This document shows, in pieces, positions 25,126-33,673 of a stretch of DNA of 33,673 bases. This DNA comes from Bryobacterales bacterium. Its GTDB lineage: Bacteria > Acidobacteriota > Terriglobia > Bryobacterales > UBA6623. Position 1 is the first letter of the stretch. Each line of letters starts with the position of its first letter. The stretch spans positions 1-33,673 of the forward strand of contig JAJDWM010000258.1 of assembly GCA_022825595.1 (NCBI GenBank), in the 5' to 3' direction. A program made the translations under genes and the position numbers. Under the pieces are notes generated by a model. It was given only the letters and a program-made list of their open reading frames with translations, made no database searches and was not told the origin of the DNA.

Positions 25126-26625
25126 CTAGGCAGTGCCGGGCGGGAGCGCGCCGCGCCAGCCTGCCCGCAATCGGGACCCCATTTCGGCGACCATTTTCTG
25201 ATGGCCATGGTGATGCGCAAGATTCTCGGTCTCGAGCGGCGCTGCACTGAGGTCGTAGAGCTCCCGCGCGGTCACGCTTCCTTGGCGGTCCACCCATTCC
25301 GTGTATCGGTACCTGCGCGTCCGAATGCTGTATCCCATGTGCTCCCAGTCCTGATCAGCCAGGTAGGGCCGCGTGATCTGGGTAAAAGCCGCCTGCTTCC
25401 ATGGGCGCTGGGGGTCGTCGAGGAGGGGCATCATGCTCGTGCCTTCGAGGCCGTCCGCGACCGCGACTCCGCACGCCTCACAGAGCGTAGGAAAGAAATC
25501 GACGAACTCGACAATGCCATCGGTTTCGGCCCCGCCTGTTGCCATTCCAGGGACGTGGAGCATCAGTGGAGCTCGGGCGTCGAGCTCAAGCGTGGTGGTC
25601 TTGGCCCACTGTCCCTGTTCTCCCAGGTGCCATCCGTGGTCTCCGAACAGCATGATCGCGGTCGACTCCCCCAGCCCCAGCCGTTGGACCGTCTCCACCA
25701 CACGGCCAACCTGCGCGTCCATGTAGCTCGTCGCAGCGTAGTATCCGTGGACAAGCTCTCGAGCCTTCTCCCCTGAGATCGGGCCGTCGTCCGGGATGTC
25801 GCTGTAGCCGCGCAGCTCCCGAGACGTCGTGAAGGCTAGGTCGGGAGCGCCCATCGGCCGCTGTGGGCTGTCCGGCAAGTCCAGCGCATCCGGGTCGTAG
25901 AGGTCAAAGTAGCGCTTAGGAGCGGTGAACGGAAGGTGGGGCTTCTGGAAGCCGACCCCCAGAAAGAAGGGGGCGCTTTGTAGTCTGTGGAGGGCTCGGA
26001 TTGCCCGATCAGCCACTTGCCCGTCTTGGAGTGCGTTGTCCGGCACGTCGGGAGACTGCCACGACCCGCGCTTCTTCCACTCCAAGGTCGGAATCTCTCC
26101 GCCCTGCCAGGCGCGGTCGGGCTCGGCGGAGCGCATTTCCGAGAAGCGCGCCTCGTCCACGTACTGCATGCCGGCCTGCCGACCCCCGGGCGGCCACGCT
26201 GGTACGCTCCACGATGGGGGATCCGACTGATTCCCGTGCAGAACCTTGCCGATCGCCTCAGTGTGGTAGCCGGCTTGCCGGAAGCGCTGGGGCAGGGTCA
26301 CCACGTTGGGGAGGGCGTCCCGGAAGTGGGCCCGATTTGCCCACACCTTGGTGGAGTCCGGGCGGAGCCCCGTGAGCAGGGAAGCCCTCGAAGGTCCGCA
26401 GACGCCCGACTGGCAGTAGGCCCTGCGGAACAGGAGGCTGCGCGCTGCCAGCCGCTCGATGTTTGGGGCCTTGACCGTCGCGTTCCCGTAGCAGGGCAGC
26501 TCGGGCCGCAGGTCGTCGACCGCGATGAAGAGTACGCTGAGCGGCCGCTCAGCAGACCGCACAGCCAGGCGGCCGGGCATCGAAGCCGCTGCGAGACCGG
26601 AGAGGAATGTTCGGCGATCGATCAT
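25126..26625 (-). CDS. Sulfatase, iduronate-2-sulfatase-like, Tat-exported
   Basis: MIDRRTFLSGLAAASMPG Tat signal; SVLFIAVDDLRPELPCYGN...CQSGVCGPSRASLLTG (CGPSR signature). ATG at 26625 overlaps the upstream stop (ATGA). Confidence 0.9.
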   Translation of the reverse strand: MIDRRTFLSGLAAASMPGRLAVRSAERPLSVLFIAVDDLRPELPCYGNATVKAPNIERLAARSLLFRRAYCQSGVCGPSRASLLTGLRPDSTKVWANRAHFRDALPNVVTLPQRFRQAGYHTEAIGKVLHGNQSDPPSWSVPAWPPGGRQAGMQYVDEARFSEMRSAEPDRAWQGGEIPTLEWKKRGSWQSPDVPDNALQDGQVADRAIRALHRLQSAPFFLGVGFQKPHLPFTAPKRYFDLYDPDALDLPDSPQRPMGAPDLAFTTSRELRGYSDIPDDGPISGEKARELVHGYYAATSYMDAQVGRVVETVQRLGLGESTAIMLFGDHGWHLGEQGQWAKTTTLELDARAPLMLHVPGMATGGAETDGIVEFVDFFPTLCEACGVAVADGLEGTSMMPLLDDPQRPWKQAAFTQITRPYLADQDWEHMGYSIRTRRYRYTEWVDRQGSVTARELYDLSAAPLETENLAHHHGHQKMVAEMGSRLRAGWRGALPPGTA

Positions 26626-28202
26626 TCGTCTCCCCTGTTGTCCCGCCGTGCCCAAGTGTAGGCCGCCGCGTCGAAATCGAAAGCGGACTTTCGGAGTGCC
26701 GCTGGCGCGTCGACGGTCGGAAGCCAGGCGGCGTGTTCCTTGATGGTCGCCTGGTGCGCGGTGCTTCCGGCAAGGTTGGTCCACTCGTGGGGGTCGCTGG
26801 CGTGATCGTACAGTTCCTCATCCCCGTTGGCATAGCGTATGTACCGGTAGCGCTCGGACCGCACCGCGTGGTTGCCTCGGCCAAAGGTCATCACGGCCGG
26901 CCGGTTCCAGGCAAGGCCGGGTTGTTCAAGGAGCGGGCGGAGGCTTACACCGTCAAGCGAGGCCGGGACAGGCAGCCCGGTCAGGTCCGTCAGGGTCGGG
27001 AAGAGGTCGATCAGGCTTACGGGCCGGGAGCAAGTGCTGCCTGCGCCGGTGATGCCCGGCGCGGCGATCACGAGCGGCACGTGCGACGACCGCTCCCACA
27101 GAGTGTTCTTTGCGAAGTGGTGCTTCTCTCCGAAGTGATAGCCGTGGTCGGACCAGAACACAACGATCGTGTCATCCGCGTAGCGGCTCCGATCAAGCGC
27201 GTCAAGGATACGGCCTACGAGCAGGTCGGCGTGCCGGATGCAGGCCGTGTAGGCCTTGACGATGGCCTCCAAGTCGCCATGGCTTGCGATCAGCTCAAGG
27301 TCGTTCGTGCGGTAGGCTGCCATCCTTCGGCCAGGTTCGGGAACGTCGTCAAGGTCCCCCGGATGGTCAACCGGCACACGGGCCTCGCCCGGTCCAACGG
27401 CATGGTAAATCGCCGAAGGGGCATAGAAGGGCAGGTGAGGCTGGAAGAGTCCCACCGCTAGGAAGAACGGCTTTTCGTGCATCCGCGCGAGGAACTCTTC
27501 AGCCCAGCGGACGGTGGCCCCGTCGCCCATCTCCATGGGTCCCTTGTCCAATGGGCCCCAGTCGAAGCTCGAAATGTGGTCTCGGCGCCGATACGGCACA
27601 AGGAAGTCTTCGGTCTTGAGGTCGCTAATAAGGTCAAAGTACTCGTCCCATGTGTCAGGGGGGTTGAACCCTGGCGTGTGGTGAAACACCTTGCCGCCGC
27701 CGGCGGCCACGTAGCCGTTGTCCCTGAAGTGTCTTGGCAGCATCACAACTTCGGGCAAGTTCGGCTTCCACCACTCCGCATTCGAGTAGACGCCCGTCGT
27801 GGATGGTTGGAGCCCCGAGAGGATGGCCGTACGGGAGGGATTGCACTTCGGTGAGGGGGCGTGTGCGTTGGTGAAGAGCGTGCCGCGCTCCGCAAGTCGG
27901 TCGATGTTGGGTGTCTCCGCCCAATCGCAACCTAACGCTCCCACCCAGTCGTTCATATCGTCGACGCTGAGGAAGAGGACGTTCGGGCGTGTTGGAGCTG
28001 TCGCGCCGCAGCCCGCCATGGCCGCAAGGACGGCTGCGAACAGGATGGCCACGACTCGCCGACTGGCTTCGGGCGGGACGAGCGTCGGGGCCGGCGAGTT
28101 GACGCGGGTCGGCCCCGGGTTTCCTGGGGCCGGGGTGCCTGCTCGCCCCGGTTTTCGCGTCTTGCTCAGCTGCGCAGTCGTGCAACGCCACCGCGTCTCC
28201 AT
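26622..28202 (-). CDS. Sulfatase, lipoprotein-type signal
   Basis: METRWRC...AAVLAAMAGCGATAPTRPNVLFLSVDDMNDWVGALGCDWAETPNIDRLAERGTLFTNAHAPSPKCNPSRTAILSG (CNPSR signature). The track start at 28499 is an overextension; METRW at 28202 chosen. Confidence 0.88.
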   Translation of the reverse strand: METRWRCTTAQLSKTRKPGRAGTPAPGNPGPTRVNSPAPTLVPPEASRRVVAILFAAVLAAMAGCGATAPTRPNVLFLSVDDMNDWVGALGCDWAETPNIDRLAERGTLFTNAHAPSPKCNPSRTAILSGLQPSTTGVYSNAEWWKPNLPEVVMLPRHFRDNGYVAAGGGKVFHHTPGFNPPDTWDEYFDLISDLKTEDFLVPYRRRDHISSFDWGPLDKGPMEMGDGATVRWAEEFLARMHEKPFFLAVGLFQPHLPFYAPSAIYHAVGPGEARVPVDHPGDLDDVPEPGRRMAAYRTNDLELIASHGDLEAIVKAYTACIRHADLLVGRILDALDRSRYADDTIVVFWSDHGYHFGEKHHFAKNTLWERSSHVPLVIAAPGITGAGSTCSRPVSLIDLFPTLTDLTGLPVPASLDGVSLRPLLEQPGLAWNRPAVMTFGRGNHAVRSERYRYIRYANGDEELYDHASDPHEWTNLAGSTAHQATIKEHAAWLPTVDAPAALRKSAFDFDAAAYTWARRDNRGDE

Positions 28203-28746
28203 ATCTCCAATATCCCCGAATCTTGACTTGGGGACGCTCCCGTCAGGGCATTGCCCTAAGCCGCCGCGGGCGACCAGCGGGCGATATCCCGACCTGCTGC
28301 CTTCCACGTTGGAAGCGTACCAAGGCTTGCGTCGGCACAGGTCTACGGTAGTCCCGGCATCCCACGGGCACGAACCGCACAGGATCCTCCTCCGGCCCGG
28401 GAGTGCGGCCGCCGGGAAAGGGGGGTCGTTGTGACCTGCCGACCCTGAACGCCCATCTGCAGCGCCCGCCAAGGTGTAAATGGGCATCGAAAATGGCACA
28501 CCGCGCCCGTGCCCCGTGGTGGGAGCGGTTCGATTGCCGGTTGGACGGGATGGTCGCGTGCCGCCCCAGCACCGTGTGGACTAAACTACCGCTCAAGGCC
28601 GTTCGGCCCAAGTGCGGCCACACCATGGTCGGCGGCGGCCTCGGGTCGGGAGAACAGCGACGTTGAGCCTGGGTTCCGCTGCCACCGAGAACATACCCAA
28701 CCCCCACTCTAGGCTTGCGGACCCAGCCCGGCTTTGGCGGGGCCGC

Positions 28747-30165
28747 ATGCGCCCTACCGCAACACTCATGCGCAGGGCAATTCTGGTCTTGGCCGCGTTC
28801 TCGGGAGGGTGCTCGGGGCCGCCGGGACCGGACGTGGACCTGCCCGAAGTGGATGTGGCTGGATACGAGCCTCGGGCACGGCAATTGATCGAGGAACGCC
28901 TTGCCGCTGCCCGGGCCCTCCCTGACGATGGACAAGCGCTGGGGATGGCTGCGATGGCGCTGCACGCGTACCAGATTCTTGAGCCCGCAGCGCAGGCCTA
29001 TCGGCACGCGTCGGAGCGAGCCCCGAATGAGTACCGCTGGCACTACCTGCTCGGTGTTGTGGCCAGCGATCTGGGCCGGCTCGAGGAGGCGGAAGAGGCG
29101 CTTCGAACTGCAGCGGGACTGGCCCAAGGGCACCTGTTTGTCCGGTTGCGGCTGGCCGACTGCCTGCTGCAGGCCGGCGAGCCGGAGGAGGCGCTTGACC
29201 TCTATGACCGCTCAGCAAGCGAGCAGCCGCACTCGATGGCCGCGCACTTCGGCCGCGGTTCTGCTCTGGTCCGTCTCGGCCGTTCCGAAGAGGCGCTTGC
29301 GGCGCTTGAGCGGGCAGCCACCTTCGGGGACGACTACCGTCCGCTGCACTATCGGCTGGCCCTTGCGCTGCGGAGCGCCGGCCGCGACGACGAGGCGGCC
29401 CATTTCATGGACCTGTACGAGCGGCTGGATCCGACCCCGCGGACTCCATTTCCGGATCCGCTCCTTCGGGAAGTCGAGGAATTGCGCGTCGGTTCGTACC
29501 GGCATCACCTCAACCGGGGGATCCGCTTTGAGACTGCCGGGAATCTAGGGGAAGCCATGCGGGAGTACTCGCTTGCGACGCGGGCCGAACCTGCACCGGC
29601 GCACGCCTTGGTGAACTTGATCAGCGTGTACGGCAAGCTGGGCCGGTACGAGGAAGCTGACGCTGCGTATCGTGAGGCGATCTCGCGGAACTCCGGGATT
29701 GAGGAGGCGCATTACAACCACGCCGTCACACTGTCGCGGCGGGCACTCCACGGTGAGGCGGAGGCCGCCTATCGGCAGGCTCTCGCGGTCAATCCGTACT
29801 CGGCCGATGCGCGGCTCAATCTCGGCGATGCCCTCGAGCAACAGGGCAGGCACGCTGACGCTGCCGAGCAGTTCCGTGAGGTCCTCCAACTCAGCCCCAG
29901 CCACCGGCTGGGGTGCTTCCGGCTGGGAATGTCCCTGTACCGCCAGAACCGTCGGCAGGACGCGCTCGTCTACCTCCGGCGGTCGGTCGCTGTCCAGGAC
30001 AGCGAAACACCGCAATTCCTCATGGTGCTCGCACGGGCTGAGCGCAACGCCGGGAATGAAGCTGAAGCCGCCCGTCGCGCGGTCGAAGCGCGACGATTGG
30101 CCCGGGAGTATGGACGCACCGAGATCCTCCGGATCCTGGACAGGGAATTCCCGTCCGGCGGCTAA
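28747..30165 (+). CDS. TPR-repeat lipoprotein
   Basis: RRAILVLAAFSGGCSGPPG lipobox; repeated TPR units (AHFGRGSALVRLGRSEEALAALERAA, AHYNHAVTLSRRALHGEAEAAYRQALAVNPYSADARLNLGDALEQQGRHADAAEQFREVLQLSP). Confidence 0.85.
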   Translation: MRPTATLMRRAILVLAAFSGGCSGPPGPDVDLPEVDVAGYEPRARQLIEERLAAARALPDDGQALGMAAMALHAYQILEPAAQAYRHASERAPNEYRWHYLLGVVASDLGRLEEAEEALRTAAGLAQGHLFVRLRLADCLLQAGEPEEALDLYDRSASEQPHSMAAHFGRGSALVRLGRSEEALAALERAATFGDDYRPLHYRLALALRSAGRDDEAAHFMDLYERLDPTPRTPFPDPLLREVEELRVGSYRHHLNRGIRFETAGNLGEAMREYSLATRAEPAPAHALVNLISVYGKLGRYEEADAAYREAISRNSGIEEAHYNHAVTLSRRALHGEAEAAYRQALAVNPYSADARLNLGDALEQQGRHADAAEQFREVLQLSPSHRLGCFRLGMSLYRQNRRQDALVYLRRSVAVQDSETPQFLMVLARAERNAGNEAEAARRAVEARRLAREYGRTEILRILDREFPSGG

Positions 30166-30187
30166 CCGGACACAGGCACCCGTCGAT

Positions 30188-33100
30188 CTAGAAGTAGAAC
30201 TTCAGGCCGAACTGGATGTGCCGTGGAATCCGCTGCAGGGTGATCGTCGAGGCCGCCGACCGGACTCTTCCAGCGTTCGCGCTGCCGATGTTCGTGGTCG
30301 GGTTGTTGAACTGCGGCGTGTTCGTGAAGTTGAAGAACTCCGCCCGGAACTGCAACCGGCGCTGTTGGTCCTCGCTGAAGAAGAACTCTTTGAAGATCGA
30401 CAGGTCGAGGTTCTTGGTTCCTGGCCCGAAGAGGATGTTCCGACCGGCGTTCCCAAACATCTGCGGGCCTGGCCGGACAAACGCGTCCACGTCGAAGAAG
30501 CGCTGCAGTGTCTGCTCGCTCCGCGGCAATCGACCGTCGGCGATTCGGTCCGCGTAGGAGGTGCAGCAGTTGAGTGTGTTTGGCGACACGACCCGCATGG
30601 GGAAGCCGTCGTACATGCTCAGGATCCCGTTGATCTGCCATCCGCCGACTACGTGATTGAGCCCGCCCCTTGCCTTGAACGGCAGGTCGTACATGAAGCT
30701 GGTGACCAAGCGCCGTGGGGCGCTGAACCCCGCCGGCCCCCGGTCGCGGCGAATGTTGCGGATATCGGTGGGTGTTCCGAACTGGCTGTCCAGATTGCTG
30801 ATCGCCTTGCCCCACGTGTAGCTGACGAGATAGCCGAGCCCGCTGCGGAATCGGCGCTCCGCCGAGAGCTGCAGGCTGTGGAAGTTCGAGTCGTAGCGGC
30901 TCTGGATCTGGCGAATCGCCCCAAATGCCGGAAAGTCCCGGCGCGGGGCCACGGGTCCCGTTCCCGGCACTGGCTGGTTGATGTCCGTCTGGCCTTGCAG
31001 CCTGGTACCCTTGCTGCCCACATAGGCGACCGTGATGGACGTCTCGCCGAACTGGCGCTGGATAGTCGCGTTCCACTGCTGGGTGTACGGGATCACGGTG
31101 TCCAGGTCGACCGACCGCAGGGTACCGGCGATCACGCCCTGCGAAGGACGGTCGAACCCCATGGAGGCAGGTCGCGCCCCTGCGAAGTCGAACTGGTTGT
31201 TGTTGAAATTCGAGCTGATGAACTCCGGCGGGTTCGCACCGAGGTTGCGCGTCGTGTCGAGCTGTCCCGTTGAGTAGTACAGGCCGTAACCGACTCGGAA
31301 GACCGTTTTGGGAGTGACCTTGTAGGCCAGCCCGAAACGTGGGGACATGTTGTTGTTGTCCCCGGGCATGCCCGAGCGCCACGGCACCGGTTGGGTGCCT
31401 ACCTGAACGACCGTTCCCTCCGACCGCAGGAAGTTGTATAGGCGGTTGTTGACCTCCGTCCACGGCCATCCGAGGAAGTTGTCGTATCTAATGCCGAAGT
31501 TCAGCGTGAGGCGGTCCGACACCTTGTACGTGTCTTGGAGGTGAAAGGCGAGCTCCGTCCGGCGATAGCCCCTCGTGCCCGTCACGAATCGAATGAACCC
31601 GCTGATCGGCTTGCCCAGCAGGGCGTCGGCAGGCCCGAGCCCAGTGCCCCGCCTTGAGGCCGGGTTTATCGTGTAGTTGTTGCCGAAGTTCATCCTTCCC
31701 CGCAGCGCATTCGACTGCAGGGCGTTGTAGCGCAGGCGCCGCACTTCCCCGCCGAACTTGATGCTGTGGCGCCCCTTTATGATGCTGAAAGTGTCGCTGA
31801 TCTGGTAGTTGTCGCTGACAATGACCGCAGGTGAAAACCCATTGCCACCCATAGAGCGGAAGCCAGCGACGCTGATGATGGCCAGTCCTGAGGTCAGTTC
31901 GTCCCCCGCCACGTTCGAACCCGGGATGCCGATCTCGTCGCTGACGTACTTGCCGTAGTTCGGATTGAACGACCTCAGGTTGAGCCGTGTCCAGCCAACG
32001 CGGAACTCGTTGATCTTCGTCGGCGAGACCAAGTGCGTATCGCTGACCACGACCTGATTGACGGGCTGGTCGGCAGGCCCGGGAACTCCGGGCCCGGCGC
32101 CGACCGCCGGTGCGGGCAGGAAGCTCGGCTCGATCAGGTCGTCGTCGCTGAAGCTGTAGCGGGCAAACATGTTGTTGCTGTCCGATACGACATGGTCGAT
32201 CTTGATGTCGAAGCGTTCTCCATTGATGCTGCGGACGGGGTTCGACAGGTAGTTGTCCGTCTCGTCCGCGTTGCGGTTCGGCATCGGGTACAGGCCGAGT
32301 ACATTCTGGCCGACCTGATCGTGCATCGCGGACGGGATCGTGTTGTTGGGAAACGGATCGCGGATGTAGCTGCCGTCCTCCAGCCGCTGTTGCGTAGTCG
32401 GGTCGTAAATGCCGAATCGGGACTGCGAGAAGTCTCCTGCCCGGAAGTCCGCCGTCGGAACGCTGCTGATCAGCGTTTGCGCCTGGCGCACACGCTGCCC
32501 CTCGAAGTTGGCGAAGAAGAAGGTCTTGTGGTCGTTCGCGCCGGGAACCAGCGGACCGCCTAGGAATGCTCCGTACTGGTTCTGCTTGAACGGCGGGATC
32601 GGCTCGTCGGCCCGATCGAAGAAATTCTTGGCGTCTAGCTTGGCATTCCGCAGGAATTCGTAGGCCCCGCCGTGGAACTCTCTCGTTCCCGACTTGAACG
32701 TCAGATTGACGGTCGCTCCCCCGCCGCGTCCGAACTGCGCGTCCGCGCCCGAAGTCTCGCTGCGGAACTCTTGAATTGCGTCGATGGAGGGGAAGATGAG
32801 AATTCCGAGGCCGTTGTGGTTCTCGGAATTGCTGATGCCTTCGATCAGGTAGTTGTTGTCGTTCGAGCGGCTGCCGTTCACGGACGCGTTCGAAACCCCG
32901 CGCTTGCGCGTGATGGGGCTTCCTTGAGACTGCGTGTCCGCAGGCTGTGTGCCGGTGCTGAGCAGGATGAGCTGCGCCCAGTTGCGGCCATTGAGCGGCA
33001 AGTCCTTGATCGCTTTCTCCGTCCGCAGGTTGGAGAGCGTCGCGGATTCGGTCTGCAGCAGCGGCGCGACGTCGAGCACCTCGATCACTTCTGTGATGGC

Positions 33101-33424
33101 TCCCAGCCTGAGGTCAAAGTCGACAACCGCCCTCTGGTTGACTTCGAGGTGGAAACGCTTCGCTGATGGCTCGAAGCCCTCCGAGTGCACCTCTACCGTG
33201 AATTCACCGGGCCTGAGAGGCGGGGAGACGTAGATGCCTTGGGCACCCGTGCTGGTCTCGATCCGCAATCCCGTACCGACGTTCTCGACGATCACCGCAG
33301 CTCCGGCGATGACCGCTCCGGTCGTGTCCCTCACCGTACCGGCGATGGTGCCGGCGTCGACTTGGCCAAACGCCACTGCCACGCTCGCACCTGCCAAAAT
33401 GCAGGTCCCTACTACCCTTCGCAT
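30188..33424 (-). CDS. Oar-like TonB-dependent receptor with N-terminal carboxypeptidase-regulatory-like domain
   Basis: GTIAGTVRDTTGAVIAGAAVIVENVGTG...IKDLPLNGRNWAQLILLSTG...GVSNASVNGSRSNDNNYLIEGISNSENHNGLGILIFPSIDAIQEFRSETSGADAQFGRGGGATVNLTFKSGTREFHGGAYEFLRN...; C-terminal ...HIQFGLKFYF. SD AGGAGG upstream of ATG. Confidence 0.92.
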   Translation of the reverse strand: MRRVVGTCILAGASVAVAFGQVDAGTIAGTVRDTTGAVIAGAAVIVENVGTGLRIETSTGAQGIYVSPPLRPGEFTVEVHSEGFEPSAKRFHLEVNQRAVVDFDLRLGAITEVIEVLDVAPLLQTESATLSNLRTEKAIKDLPLNGRNWAQLILLSTGTQPADTQSQGSPITRKRGVSNASVNGSRSNDNNYLIEGISNSENHNGLGILIFPSIDAIQEFRSETSGADAQFGRGGGATVNLTFKSGTREFHGGAYEFLRNAKLDAKNFFDRADEPIPPFKQNQYGAFLGGPLVPGANDHKTFFFANFEGQRVRQAQTLISSVPTADFRAGDFSQSRFGIYDPTTQQRLEDGSYIRDPFPNNTIPSAMHDQVGQNVLGLYPMPNRNADETDNYLSNPVRSINGERFDIKIDHVVSDSNNMFARYSFSDDDLIEPSFLPAPAVGAGPGVPGPADQPVNQVVVSDTHLVSPTKINEFRVGWTRLNLRSFNPNYGKYVSDEIGIPGSNVAGDELTSGLAIISVAGFRSMGGNGFSPAVIVSDNYQISDTFSIIKGRHSIKFGGEVRRLRYNALQSNALRGRMNFGNNYTINPASRRGTGLGPADALLGKPISGFIRFVTGTRGYRRTELAFHLQDTYKVSDRLTLNFGIRYDNFLGWPWTEVNNRLYNFLRSEGTVVQVGTQPVPWRSGMPGDNNNMSPRFGLAYKVTPKTVFRVGYGLYYSTGQLDTTRNLGANPPEFISSNFNNNQFDFAGARPASMGFDRPSQGVIAGTLRSVDLDTVIPYTQQWNATIQRQFGETSITVAYVGSKGTRLQGQTDINQPVPGTGPVAPRRDFPAFGAIRQIQSRYDSNFHSLQLSAERRFRSGLGYLVSYTWGKAISNLDSQFGTPTDIRNIRRDRGPAGFSAPRRLVTSFMYDLPFKARGGLNHVVGGWQINGILSMYDGFPMRVVSPNTLNCCTSYADRIADGRLPRSEQTLQRFFDVDAFVRPGPQMFGNAGRNILFGPGTKNLDLSIFKEFFFSEDQQRRLQFRAEFFNFTNTPQFNNPTTNIGSANAGRVRSAASTITLQRIPRHIQFGLKFYF

Positions 33425-33673
33425 AGCAACCTCCTGTGATGTTCCTCACGCCCCAATCGGCGGTTGCGATGCTGGCGTTGAGTCGTCGCAGCCCACCGAC
33501 GACGTTATCTGTCCGTGCTGATTCTAGCCGTTAAGGCGCACGGATGGGACACCTTCCTGCCCTCGAGGGTTGAATCCTCGGGGATTGCCGGGCGTGCGGA
33601 GACAGAGCCGTGCCTCGGAGTATGGAATGGGGGCAGGACTTCCGCGGAACAAGCTGTGTCCGGATTCTGAGGC

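Noticed and set aside
26607-27461. 284-aa plus-strand ORF
   Set aside because: Antisense to the lipoprotein-type sulfatase, which has a clear family match.
29672-31273. 533-aa plus-strand ORF
   Set aside because: Out-of-frame through the TPR gene and antisense to the Oar-like receptor; low-complexity high-GC shadow.

Overview
High-GC bacterial chromosomal window. The Oar-like TonB receptor, the sulfatases and the DUF3604/TPR/HEAT exported proteins suggest Acidobacteriota or a similar environmental lineage, but this is inference only. Housekeeping genes: an AddAB-like helicase-nuclease pair (1074-7060, -), a LolD-type ABC ATPase, glgC, mqnD (futalosine pathway), an exported HEAT-repeat protein, a PepSY membrane protein operon, a coupled pair of sulfatases, a TPR lipoprotein and an Oar-like outer-membrane receptor. 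Accessory or unusual content: (1) a window-edge Panacea-domain (DUF4065/SocA-like) gene absent from the ORF track; (2) a truncated sulfatase remnant with a destroyed active-site motif, preceded by a frameshifted ORF; (3) an island at about 7.1-11.6 kb with an intact 673-aa protein combining an RNA polymerase alpha-CTD-like module, a sigma-70 region-4-like module and winged-helix-like modules, followed by a stop-interrupted PLD-nuclease/helicase remnant that looks like a decayed defence or restriction-type locus; (4) a cupin-4/JmjC-like oxygenase divergent from a tiny Tat/lipobox protein whose mature part is nine tandem xxESE pentapeptides (15-bp DNA repeats); (5) an intact VapBC module with a candidate palindromic operator. 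The best candidate for an undescribed system is the alpha-CTD/sigma-4 protein with its neighbours. The cupin/ESE-repeat pair is second. No rRNA, convincing tRNA or CRISPR array was seen.
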